DNA from: Clostridia bacterium
Lineage (GTDB): Bacteria; Bacillota; Clostridia; Oscillospirales; CAG-272
Direction: 5' to 3'
Assembly: GCA_017958705.1 (NCBI GenBank)
Contig: JAGDCE010000193.1
Coordinates: 1-9,850, forward strand
Length of the DNA stretch: 9,850 nt
The first letter of the stretch is position 1; every line of letters starts with the position of its first letter. The position numbers and the translations under genes were made by a program. Under the pieces are notes generated by a model. That model saw nothing but the letters and a program-made list of their open reading frames with translations. It was not told the DNA's origin and did no database searches. Below, piece after piece: positions 1 through 7,216 of this stretch.

Positions 1-1139
1 GCGCCTATGTGCTGAGTTATGCCGCCCGCCTCGCCTTTGGTGACGTGCGTGTGGCGGATCGCGTCGAGCAGAGAGGTCTTGCCGTGGTCGACGTGGCCCA
101 TGACGCAGACGACGGGAGCGCGTTCTTTGAGGTCTTCCGGTTTGTCTTCCGTCTGCTCGAACAGCTTTTCCTCTATCGTGACGACGACTTCCTTGGATAC
201 CGCCACGCCGAGATCGTCGGCTATAAGATACGCGGTGTCGTAGTCTACGACGTCGTTTACCGTGAGCATGGAGCCCATCATCATAAGACGCTTTACGACC
301 TCGGCCGCCGTAACCTTCAGGCGGGAGGCGAGCTCGCCGACGGTGATCGCGTCGGGGATCGGGACGTGGAGCTGAGCGTGCTTGGCGTTCTCGAACACCT
401 CGCGCTTCTTCTTCTCCTTGCGCTCGATCTCCTTCTCGCGCTCGGTCTTGACCTTCGTGCCCTTTTCCTGGCCCTTTTCGTTCTTCTTCTTTATCTTCTG
501 GCGATCCTTGCTGTAGTTGCTGCTGTCGCGCTCGGAGACGAACGTGTCAAGATGCTCGTCGTATTTGCCGAGTTCCACGTTTGCGGACCTCGTGTCGATG
601 ATCCTCGTCTTCTGCTTTACGGGCGTGCTGTCGCCGTGACCGCCGCCGCTCTGCGTGATGATCTTCGACTGGCGTTCCTTTTCGTTCGGACGCTGCGGTT
701 TCTGTTTTTCTTTGCCTTTCTGCTGCTTCTGCTGCTGGCTGCGGAACTGATCCACGCGGCTCTGCGGCTTCTGATCCTCCGCCGGCTTCTGCTGCGTCTT
801 CTGTTCTTCCTTTTTCGCCGCGGGCTTCTGCTGTTCCTTCTGTTTTTCCTCCGTCTTCGCCTTTGCCGGCTCCTCGGGCTTCGGCTCCGGTTTCTTCTTC
901 GGCGCGGGACGGTGCTCGGGCGCGACGTCGACGCGTCCGGCGAGGTAGTCCTCAAGTCCGCTGATCTGGTTTTCTTCGGTCAGAACGGAGAAGATGACGG
1001 CGAAATCGTCCTCGTCTATCGCGGACGTGTGCACCGCGCCTTCACCGGGGTGAGCCTTCAGTATATTTACCAGATCGTTGGCCTTGAGGCCGAGATCCTT
1101 TGCGATATTTGCTATTTTGTACTTTACGTTTGAAATCAT
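1..1139 (-). CDS. infB: Translation initiation factor IF-2, N-terminal part (gene cut by window edge)
   Basis: IF2 is the GTPase that places initiator tRNA on the 30S subunit and promotes subunit joining. The frame reads leftwards from ATG at 1139-1137, after an AGGGGAC-type ribosome binding site, and is open to position 3, giving 379 codons; the rest lies outside the window. Residues about 3-35 form a first IF2_N-like helical domain ([18 protein letters not shown]). Residues about 68-250 are a low-complexity Lys/Glu/Gln/Pro linker. A second IF2_N-like domain spans about 260-312 ([18 protein letters not shown]). The GTPase domain then begins: the G1 loop GHVDHGKT is at 348-355, and the visible end is GGITQHIGA, the switch I region. 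It sits 54 nt downstream of ylxQ, as in the Bacillus nusA-infB operon. Identity is secure; the missing C-terminal half (rest of the G domain, domains II-IV) cannot be judged. Confidence 0.96.
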   Translation of the reverse strand, partial: MISNVKYKIANIAKDLGLKANDLVNILKAHPGEGAVHTSAIDEDDFAVIFSVLTEENQISGLEDYLAGRVDVAPEHRPAPKKKPEPKPEEPAKAKTEEKQKEQQKPAAKKEEQKTQQKPAEDQKPQSRVDQFRSQQQKQQKGKEKQKPQRPNEKERQSKIITQSGGGHGDSTPVKQKTRIIDTRSANVELGKYDEHLDTFVSERDSSNYSKDRQKIKKKNEKGQEKGTKVKTEREKEIERKEKKKREVFENAKHAQLHVPIPDAITVGELASRLKVTAAEVVKRLMMMGSMLTVNDVVDYDTAYLIADDLGVAVSKEVVVTIEEKLFEQTEDKPEDLKERAPVVCVMGHVDHGKTSLLDAIRHTHVTKGEAGGITQHIG

Positions 1140-1193
1140 ATATGTCCCCTTGCCGCATGACGACTGTGATGCCCGTCGCTTCCGCGGCTCCTT

Positions 1194-1520
1194 TCATATG
1201 GATTTGTGCTGTCTTATACTGACTGTGACCGAATTCTTTATCATTTCGGCAAAGCGCGGATCCGTCACCGCCGCCGCCGCGATGCTTTCCTTTCCGATCG
1301 CGGCTCCGAACTGCTCGGAGGTGAAGGGCAGTGCGACGCATTCGACGCCTCTGTACCGGCTGCAGTCCGAAATACGCTTCACGGTGTTTTCGGACGCGTC
1401 CGACGACAGCAGCGACATCACGGCTTTGCCGGACCTTATCGCGTCAGTCGCCTGCTGCGTTCCCGGGATCAGCTTCCCGGCCTTGCGGCACAGACCGACG
1501 TATGATAATATCTTATCCAT
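1194..1520 (-). CDS. ylxQ: YlxQ-like ribosomal protein L7Ae/L30e-family RNA-binding protein
   Basis: A 108-residue protein of the L7Ae/L30e fold, which binds kink-turn or similar RNA. The N-terminus (MDKILSYVGLCRKAGKLIPG) carries the family's typical G-L-x-R-K-A-G-K-L motif. This is followed by residues resembling the xxAxxAIRSGKA helix and a Ser/Asp-rich turn, then a C-terminal segment ending in TVSIRQHKSI. The length is normal for the family. The start ATG overlaps the end of ylxR by 8 nt (ATGGATAA), which implies translational coupling, and the position between ylxR and infB is the classical one. Its exact cellular role is poorly defined even in Bacillus; RNA binding is inferred from the fold. 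Confidence 0.9.
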   Translation of the reverse strand: MDKILSYVGLCRKAGKLIPGTQQATDAIRSGKAVMSLLSSDASENTVKRISDCSRYRGVECVALPFTSEQFGAAIGKESIAAAAVTDPRFAEMIKNSVTVSIRQHKSI

Positions 1521-1788
1521 CGGCCCGCTCCAGTTTTTCCGAAAGCTGCGCGTATATCTCGTCCGGTATCTGCGCGTTAAGCGCCCTGCTCAGCCTGCCG
1601 GTGCGTTTCGCTTTCTGCAGGCACGACGCTTTTCTGCACAGATACGCGCCTCTGCCGGAGCTTTTGCCTTTTTCATCGATCGTTATCTCGCCTTCGGGCG
1701 AGCGTACGATGCGGATCAGCTCGCCTTTCGGGGCTTCCGCACCGCATCCCGTGCAGTGCCGCACGGGCGGCTTTTTGGGCTGCGCCAT
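1513..1788 (-). CDS. ylxR: YlxR (DUF448) nucleic-acid-binding protein
   Basis: A 91-residue basic protein of the YlxR/DUF448 family. The family signature is clear: R-H-C-x-x-C at residues 10-15 (C12, C15) and GRGAYLC at 45-51, with a further Cys at 56; the four Cys could form a metal site, though that is inferred. Family structures show a nucleic-acid-binding surface, and B. subtilis YlxR has been described as nucleoid-associated and regulatory. The start codon shares one base with the nusA stop (TGATG), and the stop overlaps the next gene, so expression is probably coupled to nusA. Function in this organism is not shown by sequence alone. Confidence 0.92.
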   Translation of the reverse strand: MAQPKKPPVRHCTGCGAEAPKGELIRIVRSPEGEITIDEKGKSSGRGAYLCRKASCLQKAKRTGRLSRALNAQIPDEIYAQLSEKLERADG

Positions 1789-2810
1789 CAGTTCGGTTTT
1801 ATGTCGATCTTGCAGCCGGTGAGCTTGGCGGCAAGACGCGCGTTCTGTCCTTCCTTGCCTATCGCGAGGGAGAGCTGATCAGCGGCGACCGTGACCTTCG
1901 CGGAGCGCTCGCCGTCGAATTCTATGCTCTTGACGACCGCGGGGGAGAGAGCGGCGGCGATGTATTCCACCGGATCCTCCGAATATTTTATGACGTCTAT
2001 CTTCTCGCCGTGAAGCTCGTTCACGATCTCGGCGATACGCGCGCCCTTGTTGCCGATGCAGGCGCCGATCGGGTCGACTGATTCGTCGCGGGAGTAAACG
2101 GACATCTTGGTCCTTGATCCCGCCTCACGGGTTATGTTCTTGATTATGACCGTGCCGTCCGCTATCTCGGGAACGTTGAGTTCGAAAAGCCGTCTGACAA
2201 GTCCGGGATGTACGCGGGATATCGTCACGAGTCTGCCTTTCGATTCCTTGCTGACCTCGGTCACGAAGACCTTGATGCGGTCGCCGGGCTCGTAGTATTC
2301 GCCCGGGATCTGCTCGTTCTTTATCAGCACGGCGTTGCTGCTGCCGAGGTTGACGACTATCGAACCGGTGTCGGGATCGACGAGCTCGACCGTCGCGGTG
2401 ATTATCTCCTCGCGCTTGCTCTCGTAGTCCTGACGCAGCATTCCGCGTTCAGCCTCGCGGATGCCCTGGATTATGACCTGCTTCGCGGACTGAGCCACGG
2501 TGCGGCTGAAGTTTTTCGTCTTTATCTCTTCCTTAACCAGACCGCCGAGAACGTGCTTGCGGCTGAGTTTCTTCGCATCGGGAAGACTGATCTCCTTCGC
2601 GGGATCCTCGACTTCCGCAACGACGGTCTTTACGCGATAGACCTTGCATTCCTTCTTTTCGGGATCGAGGAGCACCTGTATGTCGGCTCCGGGAAAAGCC
2701 TTTGTAAAGGCGTTGATCAGTGCCGTTTCGACTTTGTCGAGCATATATTCCTTCGATATGCCCTTTTCTTTCTCTAACGCGTCAAGCGCGCTGAACAGTT
2801 CCGCATTCAT
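1788..2810 (-). CDS. nusA: Transcription termination/antitermination protein NusA
   Basis: NusA binds RNA polymerase and nascent RNA, and modulates pausing, intrinsic termination and antitermination. The 340-residue product has the expected order: an RNAP-binding N-terminal domain (about 1-125), an S1 domain (about 135-199), KH1 (about 205-278, with IGACIGNKGARI at 248-259) and KH2 (about 285-340, with LSLAIGKEGQNARLAAKL at 313-330). It ends soon after KH2 and lacks the acidic C-terminal repeats of E. coli NusA, which is normal for Gram-positive lineages. Its ATG overlaps the rimP stop (ATGA). An AGGAGG lies 13 nt upstream of the ATG, rather far, so coupling to rimP translation probably drives initiation. 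Confidence 0.97.
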   Translation of the reverse strand: MNAELFSALDALEKEKGISKEYMLDKVETALINAFTKAFPGADIQVLLDPEKKECKVYRVKTVVAEVEDPAKEISLPDAKKLSRKHVLGGLVKEEIKTKNFSRTVAQSAKQVIIQGIREAERGMLRQDYESKREEIITATVELVDPDTGSIVVNLGSSNAVLIKNEQIPGEYYEPGDRIKVFVTEVSKESKGRLVTISRVHPGLVRRLFELNVPEIADGTVIIKNITREAGSRTKMSVYSRDESVDPIGACIGNKGARIAEIVNELHGEKIDVIKYSEDPVEYIAAALSPAVVKSIEFDGERSAKVTVAADQLSLAIGKEGQNARLAAKLTGCKIDIKPN

Positions 2811-3295
2811 ATTTTTCCGTTTTCCTCCTGATTTATGGATTTTATGTCAAAATAGATGTTCACCTTTGATACCGAGCTTCTCGGAAAGGCGTATTTTCTG
2901 CCCGCGACCTCGACGTTTACGTTCCCGTCGAGCGGGAGCAGCGTGCCGACGAACAGCTTGCTGCCCTCATACGGCTTGTACAGATGGACTTCTACCGTGT
3001 CGCCCTCGCAGCATTCGTAATGCCATTCGTATTTCAGCTCGCGCTCTATACCGGGCGAGCTGACCTCGAGCGTGTAACTCTCCTCGATCGGATCCGCCTC
3101 GTCGAGCAGGGGATCGATCGCGCGGTGAAATTTCTCGCAGTCGTCGATGCCGACGCCGCCGTCACGGTCTATCGTGTAGCGGAGGATGTATCTTCCGCCC
3201 TCCTTCACGTATTCCGTGTCCCATATGACGTAGCCGAGCTCCTCCGCTACCGGCTCCGCCAGCTCTTCACAGATCTGTGTAATGTTTTTCTTCAT
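2807..3295 (-). CDS. rimP: Ribosome maturation factor RimP
   Basis: RimP assists assembly of the 30S subunit. The 162-residue product shows the family signature LEVSSPGIEREL at 76-87 and the preceding I-D-x-x-x-G-V-x-I-D-D-C pattern at 42-53, followed by a C-terminal SH3-like barrel (about 88-150). I chose ATG at 3295-3293: it follows GGAG with a 5-nt spacer and the protein then starts MKKNITQICEEL, a normal RimP start. An in-frame GTG at 3334 would add 13 residues, but it abuts an AGGAGG with no spacer and lies in a hairpin, so it is less likely. This is the first gene of the operon that runs to infB; its stop overlaps the nusA start by 4 nt. Confidence 0.95.
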   Translation of the reverse strand: MKKNITQICEELAEPVAEELGYVIWDTEYVKEGGRYILRYTIDRDGGVGIDDCEKFHRAIDPLLDEADPIEESYTLEVSSPGIERELKYEWHYECCEGDTVEVHLYKPYEGSKLFVGTLLPLDGNVNVEVAGRKYAFPRSSVSKVNIYFDIKSINQEENGKI

Positions 3296-3312
3296 GACCG
3301 CTCCATTATAAT

Positions 3313-3337
3313 AGGGTGTGGCACCGAACCACACCCT
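3313..3337 (-). promoter_or_regulatory. Perfect inverted repeat in the rimP leader
   Basis: AGGGTGTGG and CCACACCCT are perfect 9-bp arms around a 7-nt loop. The element lies in the predicted rimP 5' leader, 17 nt upstream of the start codon. On the transcribed strand the 5' arm is directly preceded by AAAGGAGG, so the stem could partly mask that Shine-Dalgarno-like sequence. No T-tract follows, so it is not an obvious terminator. A role as an RNA structure or protein operator is inference. Confidence 0.55.
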
Positions 3338-3358
3338 CCTTTATCTTACTGTCAACGC

Positions 3359-3387
3359 ATTATACCACAACTTTTATTAAAAATCAA
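3359..3387 (-). promoter_or_regulatory. Sigma-A type promoter for the rimP-nusA-infB operon
   Basis: On the minus strand, -35 TTGATT (3387-3382) and -10 TATAAT (3364-3359) are separated by exactly 17 bp. The -10 is preceded by TGG, giving an extended -10 (TGn). The predicted start is near 3352, leaving a leader of about 57 nt before the rimP ATG. It is the best match to the housekeeping consensus upstream of rimP. Confidence 0.8.
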
Positions 3388-3501
3388 TAGCTTTTATAAA
3401 AAAATCGGCGCACGCGCAAAAATATTTTATTAAAAAAATGCAAAATACGCGGTTTTTCCGCCTGTTTTTGACTCTGTGACTAAAAATCGGCGCGATAACT
3501 G
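3388..3501. other. AT-rich core of the divergent intergenic region
   Basis: This stretch separates the rimP promoter from the rightward promoter of the secreted protein gene. It holds no supported coding sequence. Visible structure: a 12-base direct repeat, AAAAATCGGCGC, at 3400-3411 and 3482-3493, and a short hairpin, GCGG-TTTTT-CCGC, at 3449-3461. The second repeat copy lies just upstream of the rightward -35 box, where a regulator could bind, but no known operator is recognised. Confidence 0.5.
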
Positions 3502-3530
3502 TTGACAGAACGGAAAAATTATGTTATATA
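3502..3530 (+). promoter_or_regulatory. Sigma-A type promoter for the secreted dockerin protein
   Basis: A consensus -35 TTGACA (3502-3507) is followed after 17 bp by TATATA (3525-3530), preceded by TGT (extended -10). A perfect TATAAT at 3531-3536 also exists, but at a 23-bp spacing from this -35. Transcription would start near 3537, about 48 nt before the chosen ATG. Confidence 0.7.
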
Positions 3531-3584
3531 TATAATGTGAGAATATGCGACAAAAACCGACAACTGATCATACGGAGCTGGGAA

Positions 3585-5504
3585 ATGAATAAAAAACGCA
3601 GACTTTTGATATCGGCGGCAGCGCTTCTGCTTACAGCGGCGGTGCTTTTCGGCGCGCTTTCTGTTTTTGCTTTCGCAGCGGGGCCCGTCATGACGTACGC
3701 GCTGTTTGAAGAGAAGCTCGCATCATTTAAAGAAAACGTTTATCCGAACGGTTCCACGTACCGGGACAATATCGCGGAATTCCGCGGTATTCAGTGCTTC
3801 GGATTCGCAAACGAGATCAGTAAATACATATTCGGAACGTTCGCGACGTATTCGGGTGCCGGTAAATATCTGTATTCAAACAACTGGGAGATCAACCGCG
3901 GCTCGGCTGCGCTCAACAACCTTCACGTCGGCGACGTTATAAGATACAGAAGTTCGACGTCGGCCGACCATTCCGTTTTCGTAACGGGAATGGACGACGA
4001 ATACGTTTACGTCTCCGACGCCAACAACGACCATCGCAACACCGTCCGCCACAACGCGAAGATAACGTGGACAAAGCTTTACGACCGCATAGACCGCGCG
4101 CTCGAGAGCGATTCGTCGTATATCGGCTACGTGGCGCATTATAAATACTGGAACGACTCGCCGTCGGATCCGTCGCCGTCCGTCACCGTATCGTATAACG
4201 GCAACGGCGCCGTGACGGAAAACGAGATAACGGGGCAGAGATACCGCGTGACCGCGCCGGAAGGGCTCAAGATCAGAGCCGGCGCCGGTACGGACAAGCA
4301 GCACATAACGTCCATGAAGTACGACGAGACGTTCATCGTGCCGACCGGCGCGCAGACGGCGGAGGCGGACGGATACGTCTGGTCGCAGGTCGTCTTCGGC
4401 AGTTATGAGGGCTGGTCCGTCATATCCGAATCTGACTGGTGCGAGCCGACGGGACCCGTCTACGGCGGCACTTACTACGCCGACGGAAACGGCGATATTC
4501 GCCTATGCTCGAACGGAAACGTATATACGCAGACCGCGGGATCGGAATGGACGATGCCGGACGCTGAGACGTTCGGGCTCGTGTATCCCGATATGATATT
4601 CAAAGGCTGGTCGGATTCGGCAGACGGCGCCGCGATGACGGCGGATCAGCTGAGACAGAAATACAGGACCGGGACGGTCGTGCTTTACGCCGTTTACGAG
4701 GAGGTACCGGCGGTGCCGGACGAGCCCGACGACCCGGGCGACCCGTCGGAGCCGCCCGCGGACAGCCTCGTCATCTATTATAACGTCAACGGCGGAGAAG
4801 TCGGCGATATTTACATAGGCGACAGTTACAGGGTCACCGCGTACGACGGACTGATAATCCGCGAGGCGCCGGGCACGTCAAGCAAAAGAGTCATAACGAT
4901 GCACTGCGACAGCGTATTCTGCGTACTTCCGGGAGATCGTGTGGAGACGGGCGGCTACACCTGGGCGCCCGTTAGATACGGGGAGTACGAGGGCTGGTCG
5001 GCGGTATCCGATTTCTGCGAGATGACGGGCACCGTGACGGAATCGCGCTACGGAAAAGACGACGAAGGCAATCTGACGGTGCTGTCCGCCGGAAAAGTCC
5101 TGTTTCAGATAATCGACGAGCAGAGCAGTCTGCTCACCGCCGCTGATACCGGTATCAGCCGCGAAGGATATGAGTTTGCCGGCTGGTCGGAGACGGCCGA
5201 CGGCGGCGCGGTGACGCTCGCAGAGATCACCGGCAAATACGATAAAGGCGCGGTAACGCTTTACGCCGTGTGGGAAGAACTGCCGGAACCCGGGGAACCC
5301 GACGATCCGGAACAGCCCGAAGGTAAGACCGGCGACGCCGACGGCGACGGGATCCTGAGCAACCTTGACGTGGTGCTCCTGTTCCGTTACGTGTCGTCCG
5401 GCGAGGGTGGCCTCGACGAAGCTCTTATGGACGTCGACGCCGACGGCGAGCTCAGCAACCGCGACGTAACGGCCCTGTTCAAAATGGTCTGCACACAGCA
5501 ATAA
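3585..5504 (+). CDS. Secreted modular protein: papain-like domain, duplicated SH3b/InlB-like units, C-terminal dockerin
   Basis: A 639-residue protein starting at ATG 3585, with GGAG 7 nt upstream; an upstream GTG at 3537 lies at the predicted transcription start and is rejected. Residues 1-32 are a signal peptide (basic MNKKRR, hydrophobic core, AFA-type site). Residues about 38-186 resemble a CHAP/NlpC-like papain fold: candidate catalytic C71 (GIQCFGFANEI), H129 (ADHSVFVTG) and a third polar residue in VSDANND (145-149). Such domains usually cut peptide or amide bonds in cell wall; the substrate here is unknown. Two related units follow (about 201-373 and 395-564), each with an SH3b-like segment (YRVTAPEGLKIRAGAG; YRVTAYDGLIIREAPG) and a closing InlB-like strand set (FKGWSDSADG...LYAVYEE; FAGWSETADG...LYAVWEE). 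Pro/Asp-rich linkers lead to a type I-like dockerin (582-635) with two calcium loops: D584/D586/D588/D595 and D616/D618/D620/D627. Dockerins bind cohesins, so attachment to a scaffold is inferred; no cohesin is in this window. It is monocistronic, with its own promoter and terminator. Confidence 0.88.
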   Translation: MNKKRRLLISAAALLLTAAVLFGALSVFAFAAGPVMTYALFEEKLASFKENVYPNGSTYRDNIAEFRGIQCFGFANEISKYIFGTFATYSGAGKYLYSNNWEINRGSAALNNLHVGDVIRYRSSTSADHSVFVTGMDDEYVYVSDANNDHRNTVRHNAKITWTKLYDRIDRALESDSSYIGYVAHYKYWNDSPSDPSPSVTVSYNGNGAVTENEITGQRYRVTAPEGLKIRAGAGTDKQHITSMKYDETFIVPTGAQTAEADGYVWSQVVFGSYEGWSVISESDWCEPTGPVYGGTYYADGNGDIRLCSNGNVYTQTAGSEWTMPDAETFGLVYPDMIFKGWSDSADGAAMTADQLRQKYRTGTVVLYAVYEEVPAVPDEPDDPGDPSEPPADSLVIYYNVNGGEVGDIYIGDSYRVTAYDGLIIREAPGTSSKRVITMHCDSVFCVLPGDRVETGGYTWAPVRYGEYEGWSAVSDFCEMTGTVTESRYGKDDEGNLTVLSAGKVLFQIIDEQSSLLTAADTGISREGYEFAGWSETADGGAVTLAEITGKYDKGAVTLYAVWEELPEPGEPDDPEQPEGKTGDADGDGILSNLDVVLLFRYVSSGEGGLDEALMDVDADGELSNRDVTALFKMVCTQQ

Positions 5505-5510
5505 AACAGT

Positions 5511-5551
5511 GAGAGCGGAAAAAGACAAACTTTTTCCGCTCTCTTTTTTTT
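5511..5551 (+). terminator. Rho-independent terminator of the dockerin protein gene
   Basis: GAGAGCGGAAAAAG (5511-5524) pairs perfectly over 14 bp with CTTTTTCCGCTCTC (5530-5543) around a 5-nt loop, followed by eight T. It begins 6 nt after the stop codon and separates this gene from spoIIGA. Confidence 0.95.
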
Positions 5552-5601
5552 CGCGCTTTTATGCGCGCGACGCGGTGTAAAATCATACCCGGGGTGAGGA
5601 C

Positions 5602-6447
5602 ATGGACGGCGTCGTGGTGTACGGAGACGTACTATTCGCAATAAACTTTTCAATGGATTTTCTCGTGCTTTTCTGCACGTCGAAAATAATGCACATAAAA
5701 CAGAGATCGTGGCGGCTGATCTCCGCATCGGCGCTCGGAGGCGCGTACGCCGTGGCGGCGCTGTTCATCGAGAACACCGTTTTATCGATCGTGTGCAACG
5801 TCGCTGCGGCGCTTGTAATGTGCCTCATCTCGTTTCCCCGGCTCGGCAGGATCACGTTTGTCAAGTGCGCCGTGCTGTTCTACGGTCTGTCGCTGCTGCT
5901 CGGCGGCGCCATAACGGCGTCGTACATACTGTTGTCAAAATTCGGCCGCTCCGCGGACGCGGCGGGCGGCGTCGCGCCGGCGCTGTCAGATATTTCGCTC
6001 GGCACGTTCTTCCTGCTCGGCACCGTCAGCATGATCCTCGCTTTCATTACGGGAAAACTCTGCGTCAGACAGAGCGCAAAGAAGGAAGCCGCGGTCGAGA
6101 TTGAGGGCGCCGGCGGCACGGTCAGACTCAGATGTTTGTCTGACAGCGGCGCGCTTTTGTGCGAGCCTGTCTCCGGTTCGCCGGTCATAATCGCCGATCT
6201 GCCGGCGGTCAGACCGTGTCTGTCGCCGGAGCTTTTCGAGGCGCTGTCGGACGGCGGACTCGGTACGACCGCGGAGGGTATGCGGCTCATCCCCGGTGGC
6301 GGGATCGGCGGGAACATGCTACTGCCGGGATTTCTGCCGCGGCGCGTTCGCGTCTGCGGAGTCGAGCGCACCGCGGTGATAGCGGTGGTGAACGGCACCG
6401 ATCTCGGCGGTTTCGACGGCATCGTCCCGGCGTCGCTGTGCAAGTAA
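5602..6447 (+). CDS. spoIIGA: Sporulation sigma-E factor-processing peptidase SpoIIGA
   Basis: SpoIIGA is the membrane aspartic protease that removes the pro-sequence of pro-sigma-E in the mother cell, triggered by forespore SpoIIR. The 281-residue product has five predicted membrane segments in its first half (about 5-27, 38-56, 58-76, 86-110, 131-153) and a soluble protease domain after about 160. The catalytic Asp is D181 in DSGALLCEPVSGSPVII (181-197), close to the Asp183 known for B. subtilis. The later stretch RLIPGGGIGGNMLLPGF (228-244) matches the family's conserved R-x-IP...G-G segment. The usual Asn after D-S/T-G is Ala here. ATG 5602 follows GGGGTGAGGAC. It sits 16 nt upstream of sigE, the expected operon partner. 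Upstream, a TAAAAT at 5578-5583 could be a -10, but no good -35 or clear Spo0A box is seen. Confidence 0.93.
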   Translation: MDGVVVYGDVLFAINFSMDFLVLFCTSKIMHIKQRSWRLISASALGGAYAVAALFIENTVLSIVCNVAAALVMCLISFPRLGRITFVKCAVLFYGLSLLLGGAITASYILLSKFGRSADAAGGVAPALSDISLGTFFLLGTVSMILAFITGKLCVRQSAKKEAAVEIEGAGGTVRLRCLSDSGALLCEPVSGSPVIIADLPAVRPCLSPELFEALSDGGLGTTAEGMRLIPGGGIGGNMLLPGFLPRRVRVCGVERTAVIAVVNGTDLGGFDGIVPASLCK

Positions 6448-6463
6448 ACTGAAAGGCATCCGA

Positions 6464-7177
6464 ATGAAACTCGTACTGTTCATAAAAAAGCTGTTCTCGC
6501 TGCAGAAGATCGCCCGGCTCGACGACGAGCGGCTGATATTCTACATAAACGGACCCGAAACGCTCCCTCCGCCCCTGTCGCCCGAAGACGAGGCGGCGGC
6601 GGTCGCCGCGATGAAGACGGACGCGGCAAGCAGAAAACTGCTGATAGAGCATAATCTCCGCCTCGTCGTGTATATCGCGAAGCGGTTCGAGAACACCGGC
6701 GTCGGGCTCGAGGACCTGATCTCGATCGGCACGATAGGGCTGATAAAAGGCGTCAATACTTACGACGGCGGCAAGAACATAAAACTCGCCACGTACTGCT
6801 CGCGCTGCATCGAGAACGAGATACTTATGTATATAAGAAAAAACACGTATCTTAAAGCCGAGATATCGCTCGACGAGCCGATAAACGTCGACTGGGACGG
6901 CAACGAGCTGCTCGTTGGCGACGTGCTCGGCTCGGATCCGGACAGCGTGTCGAAGAATATCGAGGAAAACGAGGAAAAAGCGATGGTCAAGCGCCTCGTC
7001 GACGCGCTGCCGGAGAGGGAGAAGCAGATAATCGAGCTGCGTTTCGGCCTGCGCGGCGGGCGCGAGCTGACGCAGAAGGAGGTCGCCGATCTGCTCGGCA
7101 TCTCGCAGTCGTATATCTCGCGGCTCGAGAAAAAGATCATAGAACGGTTGAAGGAACAGATCGAAAGCACGCTGTGA
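6464..7177 (+). CDS. sigE: RNA polymerase sporulation sigma-E factor (pro-form)
   Basis: Sigma-E directs early mother-cell gene expression during sporulation. The 237-residue product closely follows B. subtilis SigE. Residues 1 to about 26 form an amphipathic pro-sequence (MKLVLFIKKLFSLQKIA), with the probable processing site before FYINGPETLPPPLS. Region 2 lies around 64-125 (NLRLVVYIAKRFENTG, DLISIGTIGLIKGVNTY, CIENEILMYIRKN). The SLDEPINVDWDGNELL segment is at 135-150. Region 4 is at about 182-233 with the helix-turn-helix LTQKEVADLLGISQSYISRL (202-221). ATG 6464 has GAAAGG upstream with a 7-nt spacer, and transcription is shared with spoIIGA. No convincing terminator follows it. The next gene in the window is rpmE rather than the sigG often found here. 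Confidence 0.96.
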   Translation: MKLVLFIKKLFSLQKIARLDDERLIFYINGPETLPPPLSPEDEAAAVAAMKTDAASRKLLIEHNLRLVVYIAKRFENTGVGLEDLISIGTIGLIKGVNTYDGGKNIKLATYCSRCIENEILMYIRKNTYLKAEISLDEPINVDWDGNELLVGDVLGSDPDSVSKNIEENEEKAMVKRLVDALPEREKQIIELRFGLRGGRELTQKEVADLLGISQSYISRLEKKIIERLKEQIESTL

Positions 7178-7216
7178 GTTGTTCACAAATAATTTAAAAA
7201 AATCGATAAAAACATC

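Noticed and set aside
617..955. Arg/Ser-rich frame on the minus strand resembling an SR protein
   Set aside because: It is a shifted frame of the infB linker. The infB frame through the same bases gives a coherent IF2 with both flanking domains.
9..1133. 374-residue Leu/Arg-rich open frame on the plus strand
   Set aside because: It is antisense to infB. Its poly-Leu character is the reverse reading of Lys/Glu/Gln codons in the IF2 linker, and it has no domain or ribosome binding site.
4878..5528. 216-residue minus-strand frame opposite the dockerin gene
   Set aside because: It lies antisense to SH3b, InlB and dockerin motifs that are unmistakable on the plus strand, and the plus frame has promoter, signal peptide and terminator.
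5552..5601. Spo0A-controlled promoter before spoIIGA
   Set aside because: A TAAAAT at 5578-5583 is present, but there is no acceptable -35 at either 17 or 21-22 bp spacing, and the best Spo0A-box-like match (TTCGCGC) agrees at only four of seven bases.
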